This document shows, one piece after another, positions 26,338-34,679 of a stretch of DNA of 49,282 bases. The stretch lies in the IMG/VR virus record IMGVR_UViG_3300035034_000508, positions 1 through 49,282 of that record; one strand, written 5' to 3'. The DNA is from a virus. Position 1 is the first letter of the stretch. The number at the start of each line of letters is the position of its first letter. The notes under the pieces were generated by a model. The model had not been told where the DNA came from. It worked only from the letters and a program-made list of their open reading frames with translations, and did not search any database. Both the position numbers and the translations under genes were made by a program.

Positions 26338-27267
26338 TTAAATAACCTCAGCTGGTTGTATTGGCCCAGATATTTGAGGACATATATTAGGTGTATTATT
26401 AATACATACTATATCATATTCTGTTGATTCTATTAATCCTGTAAAAGTATAGGTTCCGTCAACCGCAGAACTCACAACAGAATCAACCAATGTTCCATTA
26501 CTTCTTAAATACAATCTAATAATACATGCCGCTAATGCATCTTGAACCTGAGTTACACCTGATATTTCAAACTTGTATATTGCAGCATCATAATGTTCAG
26601 CAACTTGAGTTGGTGTTAATTCACTATCCCATAAAGCAACCTCATCAATAGAACCAATTAATGGTTCTGGTGTTGAAGCCCAACGTTGACCAATATTCAA
26701 ATCTGCTGTAGAAACTATACTGCCGCTTAAAGAATTAATTTCGTATGTAAGTGTTTTTTCTACACCGTCAACAAACATCTTAGCACCTGTAGAACTACCA
26801 GTGCCGCTATATGTGACCACTACATGATGCCATTCACCATCAGCAAAACCTTCTGTTGTGGTCATTCTTAATGTATCACTAGACCAATTACTAATTGATG
26901 TAAATCTTATATTTCCAGTGCTATCTAACAGGGATAATTCCCATCCAGTGTAAGATGAAGATTCAAGATACTTAGATAGTAGAAATTGACGACCTGTTGT
27001 GTTTGATGTTTTAAACCAACATTCAACTGAGAATGCACCAGTAAAATTTAATGATGTATCATGAGCAACAGATGCGTAGTTACCTGAAGATGTGGTAATT
27101 GCTGTGTCAGTATCACCATCTAATGCACCAGTGACACCTAGAGTTGGAGTACCAATATACGTTCCATCGTTTGTATCAACTTCATCAACAGCCACAGTAC
27201 CACTTGCTTCACCTAAACGCCAATATGCAATAGGTAAATCCGCTAAGATATCATCATTATATGCCAT
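26338..27267 (-). CDS. LamG/concanavalin-A-like lectin tail adhesin, 309 aa
   Basis: The sequence opens with LPIAYWRLGEASGTVAVDE, the usual start of phage LamG domains, and continues FTGAFSVECWFKTSNTTGRQ, DGEWHHVVVTYSGTGSS and LIGSIDEVALWDSELT. This is one complete ~220-residue lectin fold. Residues ~230-309 (QDALAACIIRLYLRSNGTLV, DGTYTFTGLIESTEYDIVC, ending QISGPIQPAEVI) are the same type of C-terminal module as in the 591-aa and 311-aa proteins. The start codon overlaps the stop of the gp27-like hub gene. It probably binds surface glycans. Confidence 0.85.
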   Translation of the reverse strand: MAYNDDILADLPIAYWRLGEASGTVAVDEVDTNDGTYIGTPTLGVTGALDGDTDTAITTSSGNYASVAHDTSLNFTGAFSVECWFKTSNTTGRQFLLSKYLESSSYTGWELSLLDSTGNIRFTSISNWSSDTLRMTTTEGFADGEWHHVVVTYSGTGSSTGAKMFVDGVEKTLTYEINSLSGSIVSTADLNIGQRWASTPEPLIGSIDEVALWDSELTPTQVAEHYDAAIYKFEISGVTQVQDALAACIIRLYLRSNGTLVDSVVSSAVDGTYTFTGLIESTEYDIVCINNTPNICPQISGPIQPAEVI

Positions 27268-28484
27268 TAATATTTCTCACTCATCCGCTTCTTACTCAGT
27301 TCCATAAAGATAGTATATTCTTTTCCAATTACATGACGTATCGCTGTAACCAGATAATCACCTTTCAAATATTTATCATGCCTATCTTTAGTTGAATCCT
27401 GATGTGATGGTAACAGAACTTGGATTGTTCTACCTAACTGGTCATATAGACAAACATGACCGGGTATATCTACTAACAGTCTATTTGTTTCCAGTTTCAT
27501 AATGCTGGATTTTCGTGAACCCTTCCATTGTTTATGTGTTTCATTAGGCACTAATCCCTTCTCCATAACACCACCATGTACAGGAACAAATGAAATATTA
27601 GCATTACCTGCATTCTCAAATATATCGCCTTTAAATGGTGCATAGGTTTTATCAGTCGCTAAATCATCTCCATAATTAAATGTTGATGTTGTGAATTTCT
27701 TATTAATTATGTCATGTGATAATGTTTTACTACCAAAGAACCCCATATCAAAATTAGGCAATGCATCAAATTGATTAATAAACTGATATTGTTGAATGCT
27801 TATGAATGCGTCATCAACATCCTGTGATTCTTTTTTAGCGTTAGGAATTATCTGTTTCAATGACAAATCGGTTCTATCATTAAACATATCCTCAATTGAA
27901 GAAAATGCAAATTGACCCTCATCTGTTTGAAAGAAACAGAAATCAGCACCAGCATTCTTTGTTTTAGAGAATATAGTCAACCACTCAATTGCAGCGAAGG
28001 GTGATAGGTTAGGTACAATAACGTTGTATCTATTTGAATCAGAACTTGATTTTGTAATATCACCAAACACATCAGAGTCATTTATAATACTTCTAGCGAT
28101 TTTATCTGTTGTGCCATCATAGGCTTTACTGATGCGTGATTTCTGGTCATCAAAATATTCAGGCGCGATACATCTAACAATATAGGTATAAGTTTCTTGT
28201 TTAACCATTTCACGGTTGTCAATCTTATACACTATGAAATTAAATGGTTTCTTACCTTTACATGGTTTAGGCGCACTTGTTTCAAGTAATATCTCAACTT
28301 CAGAACCCGGCATAATAGGCAAATTCATTAACTGGTTCTGTGTATCGTAGAACATTAATGTTGCGCTCCACACAGGTGAAAAAATATCCTGATAGATTTC
28401 TGTTTGACCAACAATCCCTGATACATCAACACCATCAATGGTTATAACAATTTGGTCATAATCTTTAGGAAATCTTGTAGTCAT
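27267..28484 (-). CDS. 27: Baseplate hub protein, gp27-like
   Basis: 405 aa, close to T4 gp27 (391). The N-terminal beta-barrel reads DQIVITIDGVDVSGIVGQTE ... PVWSATLMFYDTQNQLMNLP and GSEVEILLE. A second barrel follows (QETYTYIVRCIAPEYFDDQK, LSPFAAIEWLTIFSKTKNAG). These are typical of the tube-like hub domains that adapt three-fold spike to six-fold tube. It lies between gp53 and the adhesin/spike genes with one-base overlaps. It should trimerise under the gp5-like spike and carry the gp48/gp54-type tube cap. Confidence 0.85.
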   Translation of the reverse strand: MTTRFPKDYDQIVITIDGVDVSGIVGQTEIYQDIFSPVWSATLMFYDTQNQLMNLPIMPGSEVEILLETSAPKPCKGKKPFNFIVYKIDNREMVKQETYTYIVRCIAPEYFDDQKSRISKAYDGTTDKIARSIINDSDVFGDITKSSSDSNRYNVIVPNLSPFAAIEWLTIFSKTKNAGADFCFFQTDEGQFAFSSIEDMFNDRTDLSLKQIIPNAKKESQDVDDAFISIQQYQFINQFDALPNFDMGFFGSKTLSHDIINKKFTTSTFNYGDDLATDKTYAPFKGDIFENAGNANISFVPVHGGVMEKGLVPNETHKQWKGSRKSSIMKLETNRLLVDIPGHVCLYDQLGRTIQVLLPSHQDSTKDRHDKYLKGDYLVTAIRHVIGKEYTIFMELSKKRMSEKY

Positions 28485-29047
28485 TAAACATCTTCCACAT
28501 TAAGTATTTTTCGTTTCATTAATCTTTCAAACTGGATAACAAAGTCATTCAGATGTGTTCTATCCAATATTTTTATTTGACGTTTTTCTGTATTCTGCTC
28601 AAACTCATATTCCATATTAGTCACTATTCCGATATTTGCGGGTAGTGGAGAACTTGAGTCTATTAAATCTTGATATTCAATATGTGAAACCTCATCGACA
28701 TGATAACCTGTGTTTAAATCCACAAAATGGTGAATACCAGTTGGATTCTCATATTTAGATGCTGTATATGAGGATAATTCCTGTTGAGTCAATGGCCAAT
28801 CATAATATGGATTTACAATACTATTGATTAATAGAATAACCCAATTAAGGTCAGAATCACCGTAAAATCTATATGCAACATCTTCAGGGCGTTCACCATC
28901 TTTAATCATGTGGTAAAAATAGAGGGTTACATTATCAATTTGGTCATATCTTACAATGATTGAATTGAATATATTAACGGCTTGTCTACGAATACCATTA
29001 CCATCAGCATCATATAATAATGTGTTGAATTGTTTAAAGAATGCCAT
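28484..29047 (-). CDS. 53: Baseplate wedge protein gp53
   Basis: 187 aa (T4: 196). The conserved gp53 features are the opening FFKQFNTLLYD, the KDGERPEDVAYRFYGDSDLN segment and NWVILLINSIVNPYYDWPLT, followed by a C-terminal helical part. gp53 has a LysM-like fold and clamps adjacent wedges by binding gp6, gp25 and gp7. It overlaps the stop of gp48 and the start of the hub gene by one base each, so all three are translationally coupled. Confidence 0.92.
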   Translation of the reverse strand: MAFFKQFNTLLYDADGNGIRRQAVNIFNSIIVRYDQIDNVTLYFYHMIKDGERPEDVAYRFYGDSDLNWVILLINSIVNPYYDWPLTQQELSSYTASKYENPTGIHHFVDLNTGYHVDEVSHIEYQDLIDSSSPLPANIGIVTNMEYEFEQNTEKRQIKILDRTHLNDFVIQFERLMKRKILNVEDV

Positions 29048-29817
29048 TAGTAACCACCATCAATATCTTTACGTGTAAGAATTTCATTTTCACTGAATTG
29101 GATTCGCAGTTCAGTTTCACTAGGAAAACCATTACGCATTGTTGCGTAGAATCCAGCACCTGTGTAATTCACATGAACATCTGTGATTACACAGTTCTTA
29201 AATTTGTTTAACCATTTGTTTGTAACTTTAGTAGAATCACCCGGCTGGATTTGTAGATATTCAATTTTGACTTCGTTTGGATAACCTAAGAAATTATCAC
29301 CCTCGACGTATTCAGGTAATGCGGCTGTACGAAAGGCTTTAATAATGTCAGCGATAATCTGTGATTCTTGTTCGTTTCGTGGTGCGAATTTAAACACAAA
29401 CTCAAATGTTCGGAAGTTAACACCACGGAATAACATTTTTATGTAAGGGTTGCGGATTTTACCTTGCTGTAATGCAACCAAATCCTCACCAGAAACAGCA
29501 CGGCCAGTTGCAGCACCTTTAAGCATTTCCTCAAGGCGCAATCCAGCACGTGAACCTAATTCAGATAATGCTTGGCGGTATCCACCCTCACCATTATTCA
29601 TGAATTGTTGACCAATCCATCCAATGCCTTGTGAATCCCATGAAATGTTAGTTGGGTTTTCAAATGTTTCAGGCATATATAGGTAGATGTTTTTATCAAT
29701 AAGTGTTGATTTTGAGTCGTTACGGCGCACTATTGAAAACTTCACAGCAGAAACTAGCTGGTCATCATTAGTATCAAGTTTGTTAATTATGCCTTTGGGA
29801 TATTCCAAATCAGCCAT
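29047..29817 (-). CDS. 48: Baseplate tail-tube cap protein, gp48-like
   Basis: 256 aa; T4 gp48 is longer (364). The core motif LFRGVNFRTFEFVFKFAPRN, followed by EQESQIIADIIKAFR and EYLQIQPGDS...KNCVITDVHVNYT, is characteristic of the gp48/gp54 tube-cap fold, related to tail tube proteins. It would sit on the hub and start tube growth with gp54. It is the first gene of the minus-strand tail operon. A late box is 27 bp upstream and the next gene is divergent. Confidence 0.85.
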   Translation of the reverse strand: MADLEYPKGIINKLDTNDDQLVSAVKFSIVRRNDSKSTLIDKNIYLYMPETFENPTNISWDSQGIGWIGQQFMNNGEGGYRQALSELGSRAGLRLEEMLKGAATGRAVSGEDLVALQQGKIRNPYIKMLFRGVNFRTFEFVFKFAPRNEQESQIIADIIKAFRTAALPEYVEGDNFLGYPNEVKIEYLQIQPGDSTKVTNKWLNKFKNCVITDVHVNYTGAGFYATMRNGFPSETELRIQFSENEILTRKDIDGGY

Positions 29818-29843
29818 TTAAAATCCTCATTTGTATTTTCTAA

Positions 29844-29851
29844 TATTTATA
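29844..29851 (-). promoter_or_regulatory. Late promoter box TATAAATA for the minus-strand baseplate operon
   Basis: A perfect TATAAATA on the minus strand in the 51-bp gap between divergent gp48 and gp4, 27 bp before the gp48-like start. This is probably the main late promoter of the left operon. No equal box is seen for the plus-strand genes; only ACTAAATA at 29856-29863 comes close. Confidence 0.8.
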
Positions 29852-29868
29852 CGTGACTAAATATCTAT

Positions 29869-30336
29869 ATGGGTAGAAAATCTTACAAAGGCAAATACAC
29901 GCCGATTAATCCACATAAATACGTAGGTGATGCATCTAATATAGTATTTAGGTCGCTATGGGAAAGAAAACTCATGAAACACCTTGATAATAATCCCTCT
30001 GTGTTGAGATGGAACAGTGAAGAAGTAGTGATTCCGTATTGGTCATCGGTGGATAATAAACAACGTAGATATTTCACCGATTTCATGGTTAAATTAAGAA
30101 AGCGGGATGGAAGTATTGGAAATGTATTGATTGAAGTAAAACCTTATAAGGAAACAATACCACCCGTTACACCTAAGCGCATGACACATAAAACTAAAAT
30201 GCGTCATCTTGAAGAACAAATGACATTTCAGCGCAATCAAGATAAATGGGAAGCTGCACGTCAATGGTGTGGGGAGAGGGGTGTAGAATTTAAAGTTATG
30301 ACTGAATATGAACTCGGTATCAAAAAGAGAAAATAG
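29869..30336 (+). CDS. 4: Head completion protein gp4 (TnsA-like nuclease fold)
   Basis: 155 aa (T4 gp4: 150). The motifs NIVFRSLWERKLMKHLDNNP, YFTDFMVKLRKRDGSIGNVL and LIEVKPYKETIPP follow the TnsA/PD-(D/E)XK arrangement: E in SLWERK, D in the YFTDF strand, and E-x-K in LIEVKP. T4 gp4 is needed for final head maturation and head-tail joining. There is no clear Shine-Dalgarno before the ATG. The gene begins the plus-strand operon, divergent from gp48. Confidence 0.88.
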   Translation: MGRKSYKGKYTPINPHKYVGDASNIVFRSLWERKLMKHLDNNPSVLRWNSEEVVIPYWSSVDNKQRRYFTDFMVKLRKRDGSIGNVLIEVKPYKETIPPVTPKRMTHKTKMRHLEEQMTFQRNQDKWEAARQWCGERGVEFKVMTEYELGIKKRK

Positions 30337-30339
30337 ATT

Positions 30340-30999
30340 ATGCCACGAATTAAACGAATACCACAATCTAAGCAGATACAGAAGTTCCAAGAACGCCTGA
30401 AAGGGTTATCTGGTAGAGACCTCGCACAACAATCTAAAACATCCATGCAATGGTTTAGAAAATCTGTTATGCGTCGAATGGGTAAAGATAAAACATCTGA
30501 ACAGCGTACAGGTGGTAGAAATTGGGTAAACAGTAAATTAGGTGGTGGTGATGTACAAGGCATTCAAATCACCAAAGTACCTGAAATCGGTAGAATGATG
30601 TTCTTCATGTATAACCCGAAATGGGCTAAAGAATTGAAGTATTATGATAAATTCCCGTTAGTGATTCCAATTGGTTATTATCCAGATGGATTTTTGGGAT
30701 TAAACATACACTATTTACCCTTCATCCTAAGAGCGAAGTTACTAGATGCATTATTTACATTACATGAAAATTATAATGATGAAGATTACGTGAATGTTTC
30801 ATATCAAGTTTTAAAAGGTATTGGTAATACAGTATATAAACCAACTATCAAGCGATATTTGTATAGCCATGTGGCAAGTACATTCGCAGTTGTACCCTTC
30901 GATGAATGGGAAGTTGCAGCTATGTTACCAGTAGAAGATTTCCGTAAGGCTAACAAACGTGAAGTTTGGGCTGATTCAAAAGCATACGTGGGTAGATAA
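30340..30999 (+). CDS. Conserved T4-like structural protein next to gp4, possible DNA end protector gp2
   Basis: 219 aa. The N-terminus is very basic (PRIKRIPQSKQIQKFQERLK ... KSVMRRMGKD). The middle carries YYDKFPLVIPIGYYPDGFLG and LNIHYLPFILRAKLLDAL, a conserved block in T4-like phages. It directly follows gp4 (3 bp) as gp2 and gp4 are neighbours in T4, and a basic DNA-binding protein would suit the gp2 role of binding genome ends. The gp2 identity is a synteny-based guess. Confidence 0.75.
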   Translation: MPRIKRIPQSKQIQKFQERLKGLSGRDLAQQSKTSMQWFRKSVMRRMGKDKTSEQRTGGRNWVNSKLGGGDVQGIQITKVPEIGRMMFFMYNPKWAKELKYYDKFPLVIPIGYYPDGFLGLNIHYLPFILRAKLLDALFTLHENYNDEDYVNVSYQVLKGIGNTVYKPTIKRYLYSHVASTFAVVPFDEWEVAAMLPVEDFRKANKREVWADSKAYVGR

Positions 31000-31704
31000 A
31001 TGGCAGAACATAGAAAAAAGTCGATAGATGATTTTATTGCACAGATTAGTGAAGTTGGTTTGGCTTCACCTAATCGCTATTGGGTAGAGTTTCTTTTACC
31101 TCGTGGTGTAAGTGGTTCAGGTGGTGAAGTACGTGAGGAAAGCACATCAGGAAAGATTAAAAGTGTAGAAACCTCTTCTATCCAGAATGGTAAGTTGTCA
31201 ATCATGTGTAATGCAGCACAGATGCCGGGCCGTTCATTCATGACAGTAGAACATAGACATTACCAAACTCCAATTAAAATACCATATGCAACTCAATATG
31301 ACGATGTATCATTTACGTTTACAACTTCACAAGATTTCCGTGAACGTAAGTTTTTTGAGATATGGCAGGAAACTATTGTTAACATTAAAACCGGAACAAT
31401 GAATTTCTATGATGAGTATGTATCTGATATTAAGGTTCATCAATTGGATAGAGAAGGGCAGATTTCATATTCAATATTAATTAAAGATGCATATCCTATT
31501 AATATTGGTGCGGTAGATTATTCATATTCAACACAGAATGATATTCAAAATTCAACAGTTAGCTTCTCCTATAAATATTGGGAAGCAATACCTGTTGATT
31601 ATGATAAGTATAAATATCCAGTTGGAATTGCACCAAACCAAAGCAAACTAGAAGATATTATTGATGGTTTCGTAGATTACGCAACCGATTTATTTACATT
31701 TTAA
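31000..31704 (+). CDS. 54: Tail-tube-fold protein, probably baseplate tube initiator gp54 (gp19 family)
   Basis: 234 aa. SPNRYWVEFLLPRG at the start, then the tube core motifs IMCNAAQMPGRSFMTVEHRH, IPYATQYDDVSFTFTTSQDF, FFEIWQETIVNIKTGTMNFY and KDAYPINIGAVDYSYS. These belong to the gp19/gp54 tube fold. At 234 aa it is longer than T4 gp19 (163). It lies between gp4/gp2-like and gp26/gp51 genes, away from any sheath or portal gene, so the initiator gp54 is favoured over the main tube protein. The start overlaps the preceding stop region directly. Confidence 0.8.
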   Translation: MAEHRKKSIDDFIAQISEVGLASPNRYWVEFLLPRGVSGSGGEVREESTSGKIKSVETSSIQNGKLSIMCNAAQMPGRSFMTVEHRHYQTPIKIPYATQYDDVSFTFTTSQDFRERKFFEIWQETIVNIKTGTMNFYDEYVSDIKVHQLDREGQISYSILIKDAYPINIGAVDYSYSTQNDIQNSTVSFSYKYWEAIPVDYDKYKYPVGIAPNQSKLEDIIDGFVDYATDLFTF

Positions 31705-31718
31705 TATGGAGTTAAATT

Positions 31719-32480
31719 ATGGCATTACCTAAACTTGAAAGTAGTAAGTTTGATTTAACCTTACCTGTAAGTGGTAAGAAAATCAAATTTAGACCTTTCT
31801 TAGTTAAAGAACAAAAAGTCATCCTACAAGCAATTGAAATGGGTGATAAGAGTCAGTTAGTTAACGCATTACATGATGCATTAACCGCCTGTACATTTGG
31901 TGAAGAAGTTGATTCATTACCAATCGCTGATATTGAGTATCTAACCGTTAAACTACGTGCTAAATCAGCCGGTGAAATGTTAGACCTTCGTTATCGTTGT
32001 ACTAACACTATTCCAGCAGGGCTGGGTAAAAATCCAGAAGGTGAGGAAGTTGATTTACCTGAACATGAATGCAACACATCCATACCAATGAAGTTAAATC
32101 TATTTGACATTGAGTTATATTTTCCCGAACAGGATAATAAAATAATGTTCACGGATAACGTTGGTGTGATGATGAAAAACCTGTCATATGGTGATTGGAA
32201 ACTATTACAGGAAACTGAATCACCAACTGAACGTGGTTTATTAACAATGTTGTTTTCAATTGATTATGCTTTTGATGCAGATGAAATCTATAAACGCCCT
32301 GACTTTACTGATGAAGAATTATCCGAATGGTTGGGTGAGTTGGGTTCTGCTGATTTAGGGAAAATTGAGAAGTATATTAAAGCATCGCCTAAATTATATA
32401 AAGAACTAAAGATTAAATGCCCTTCATGTGGTCATGAAGAAACCGTTAAGTTGGAAGGGCTAGACGATTTTTTAGAATAA
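31719..32480 (+). CDS. 26: Baseplate hub assembly protein gp26
   Basis: 253 aa (T4 gp26: 208). The signature LPKLESSKFDLTLPVSGKKI, KFRPFLVKEQKVILQAIEMG is the T4 baseplate-protein (gp26) family start. Four cysteines suggest a zinc ribbon: two in the middle (around residues 95 and 120) and CPSCGHEE near the C-terminus. In T4 gp26 is needed for hub assembly together with gp51 and gp28. An AT-rich gap with GGAG precedes the ATG. The tiny gp51-like gene follows 20 bp later. Confidence 0.88.
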   Translation: MALPKLESSKFDLTLPVSGKKIKFRPFLVKEQKVILQAIEMGDKSQLVNALHDALTACTFGEEVDSLPIADIEYLTVKLRAKSAGEMLDLRYRCTNTIPAGLGKNPEGEEVDLPEHECNTSIPMKLNLFDIELYFPEQDNKIMFTDNVGVMMKNLSYGDWKLLQETESPTERGLLTMLFSIDYAFDADEIYKRPDFTDEELSEWLGELGSADLGKIEKYIKASPKLYKELKIKCPSCGHEETVKLEGLDDFLE

Positions 32481-32500
32481 TCTTTGGTCATGGTGAGTTA

Positions 32501-32656
32501 ATGGCATTGTATAGAACAAACTTTACAATGATGCATAATTTCCAATACTCGTTAAGTGAAATAGAAAACATGGTTCCATATGAAAGGGAAATATACACAC
32601 TCATGTTAATTGAACATCTTGAAAAAGAAAAAGAGAAACTTAAAAGTAGGAAATAG
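32501..32656 (+). CDS. 51: Very small baseplate hub assembly protein, gp51-like, 51 aa
   Basis: ATG at 32501, TAG at 32654-32656. The peptide MALYRTNFTMMHNFQYSLSE continues IENMVPYEREIYTLMLIEHL and ends in a Lys/Glu tail. The 'MMHxFxYSLxEIExMxPxEREIYxxML' pattern is the short gp51-type or tail-assembly-chaperone-like peptide found between gp26 and the tape measure in many T4-like phages. T4 gp51 itself is longer (249 aa), so the symbol is tentative. Position before the tape measure fits an assembly factor. It overlaps no other gene and ends 2 bp before the next ATG. Confidence 0.75.
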   Translation: MALYRTNFTMMHNFQYSLSEIENMVPYEREIYTLMLIEHLEKEKEKLKSRK

Positions 32657-32658
32657 CT

Positions 32659-34626
32659 ATGGCTGAAGAAACAACACCAGTAAATAAAACTACAATGGGT
32701 GCTATGATGATGGGTGCGTTTAGACGAGGCCCACGTCAGAACGCCATGCAAAAATCTGAGCAACTTTTAAGTTCATATAACGTAGAACGTACTGAGTTGG
32801 ATTCATCTGCGCGCGTTAAAGATTTAGAGACAAACATTGCGGAACGTGTTGCTAATAGAGTACAACAATTAACTAAGGCTGAACGTAGTGGTAAAACAGT
32901 AAGTGATGAGGATAGAGTAAACGCATTTGATGAAGATGAAGTTACTCAGTTCTATGTGAGTGAGTTAAAGGGATTGGTTGGTGATATAGGTGGTATGTCA
33001 CGTAGTATGCTGAAGAATCAGATGAAACGCATGGATGTGTTAATGGAAGGTTTAGCGGATTCATCTTCAGATGAAAAAGAGTTCTTAATGGATGAGTATT
33101 CAAATTCATTAAGATTCCTACAGGCTGAATATAAGAAACGCTCAAATATCGCAAGTAGAGCAACAGCGAAAATGGGTGACTTAGCAGAACAGTATATGGA
33201 CGTTCGTTCAATGTATTCTGGTTTCGTTGATGACAACCCTATTGCAATGGCATTGTTCCGTGTAGCAGGTGACGCTCTATCCAGTTATCGTGAAAATAAA
33301 AAAGCACAGAAAGAACTTATCTCAAATGATTTGCACCGTCAATTCATGGCTGAAAAAACAGAAGAAGATAAAGTTACAGCCCTTGAAAGAGAACAAGAGC
33401 GTAATAAAGAACTTGCAGAACTTGAAGAAAAAGCAATAAAACAAGATAGACAAGTTTCACCTGTAAGTATACCTGAAACTGGTGCCGATTCTATGTTTAG
33501 TCGTGAATCAAAAGTTGAAGGTGAAGCCGCAAATGAAATGATGAAGGTTGAGGGTGAAACTGACGATAGATTAGATACAGAATTTCGTCGTGAATCAATA
33601 GAACGTGATGAGCGCATGTTTGAAAAAGTTTCTGATATTCATGATTTACTTGAACTTGGTAATGAAAAGAAAGATGAAAACGAAGAAGATGTTGGTCTAT
33701 TAGCTGGAATTGGTAATAAGTTTAAAGGTATTCTAAAATCAGCAGCACCATTACTCGTTATGTTAGCACCATTGATGAAACTAGGTTTAGTTGGATTAGC
33801 TGGTGCGGCTGGGTATGCGGCTGGTACATGGATATATGAAAAGTTTATCGAAGGTACAGCATTCAGTGAATGGTTAGGTGAATCAATCCATAACATTATC
33901 GAGGGAACTAAACAACTATGGAGTGATGTTGCGAACATATTTAATAACTTTGGTGAACATATGTCAAACATTGGAGACTTTGTTAGTTCATTGGTAACAG
34001 ATACCTTTGATTCTGTTAAAGGTGTTTATAATGATTTGGCCAAAATTATTGGTGACAAAGTAGATGCGGTTAAAGATTTATTCAGTATAAGTGATGAAAC
34101 CAAAGAAAAGGTTGCTGGTTGGTTGGATTCTAGCCTAAATGTACTTGGGTTAGGTGATGGTGCTGCATCAGATGAACTGGCCAATAATGTGGCCAATAAT
34201 TCTATGCGCAATAATAACAGCATTGGGATTGCTGGAACAGTTGCACCATTTAATATGACCGCAGCAAATGATTCAGATGGTGAATTACAGAGAATGCGTC
34301 AACCACATGTGCTTAAAGATGGTAATTATGTAAGTGCCGCCGAGTTAGCCAATGCGTCATCTAAAAATAATCTGGATGTGCCTGTTCAAAAAGCACAGGA
34401 ACAGAAACTTAATTTGATTGAGAATCAGGTTAGTGAGATTGAATCAGAAAAGGAACGTGCTAATGTAGCGATTGTCGGTGGCCAGAACCTGACACCAAAA
34501 TCAACTAAGAAATCAGTCCAGTCAACTAGCGGAACTCAAGCGACTACCCCATTAGCCAGTGCTAGGAACCCTGACAGTAGCATACAGCGTAATACTGATA
34601 GAATGGTGGGCCGTGGTATGGGTTAA
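32659..34626 (+). CDS. 29: Tape measure / hub-associated protein, gp29-like, 655 aa
   Basis: 655 aa (T4 gp29: 590). It is mostly alpha-helical and highly charged: residues ~25-350 are long helices rich in Glu/Lys/Arg. A hydrophobic stretch at ~357-390 (SAAPLLVMLAPLMKLGLVGL and AGAAGYAAGTWIYEKF) is typical of tape measures that insert in the host membrane. Amphipathic helices follow, and a Ser/Thr-rich tail ends RMVGRGMG. It comes after gp26-gp51 as tape measures usually do. No sequence motif alone proves gp29. Confidence 0.75.
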   Translation: MAEETTPVNKTTMGAMMMGAFRRGPRQNAMQKSEQLLSSYNVERTELDSSARVKDLETNIAERVANRVQQLTKAERSGKTVSDEDRVNAFDEDEVTQFYVSELKGLVGDIGGMSRSMLKNQMKRMDVLMEGLADSSSDEKEFLMDEYSNSLRFLQAEYKKRSNIASRATAKMGDLAEQYMDVRSMYSGFVDDNPIAMALFRVAGDALSSYRENKKAQKELISNDLHRQFMAEKTEEDKVTALEREQERNKELAELEEKAIKQDRQVSPVSIPETGADSMFSRESKVEGEAANEMMKVEGETDDRLDTEFRRESIERDERMFEKVSDIHDLLELGNEKKDENEEDVGLLAGIGNKFKGILKSAAPLLVMLAPLMKLGLVGLAGAAGYAAGTWIYEKFIEGTAFSEWLGESIHNIIEGTKQLWSDVANIFNNFGEHMSNIGDFVSSLVTDTFDSVKGVYNDLAKIIGDKVDAVKDLFSISDETKEKVAGWLDSSLNVLGLGDGAASDELANNVANNSMRNNNSIGIAGTVAPFNMTAANDSDGELQRMRQPHVLKDGNYVSAAELANASSKNNLDVPVQKAQEQKLNLIENQVSEIESEKERANVAIVGGQNLTPKSTKKSVQSTSGTQATTPLASARNPDSSIQRNTDRMVGRGMG

Positions 34627-34630
34627 AAGA

Positions 34631-34660
34631 AAAAGGGGCTTAGAAGCCCCCTTTTCGTTC
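34631..34660. terminator. Bidirectional rho-independent terminator between the tape measure gene and gp32
   Basis: Stem GGGGCT (34635-34640) with AGCCCC (34645-34650) and a TAGA loop, flanked by AAAA and CTTTT. This gives U-runs in both directions. It stands between two convergent operons, so it stops late plus-strand tail transcripts and gp32 transcripts. Confidence 0.9.
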
Positions 34661-34679
34661 TAGGTTAAAAATTTAGACC

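Noticed and set aside
31570-31616. Two TATAAATA matches on the plus strand at 31570-31577 and 31609-31616
   Set aside because: Both lie in the tube-fold gene and encode Tyr-Lys-Tyr; they are over 100 bp from the gp26 start. Codon use explains them as well as a promoter does.
31000-31704. Calling this the main tail tube protein gp19
   Set aside because: It is longer than gp19 and there is no sheath (gp18) or portal gene beside it; the gp54-type initiator fits the context better, though both share the fold.
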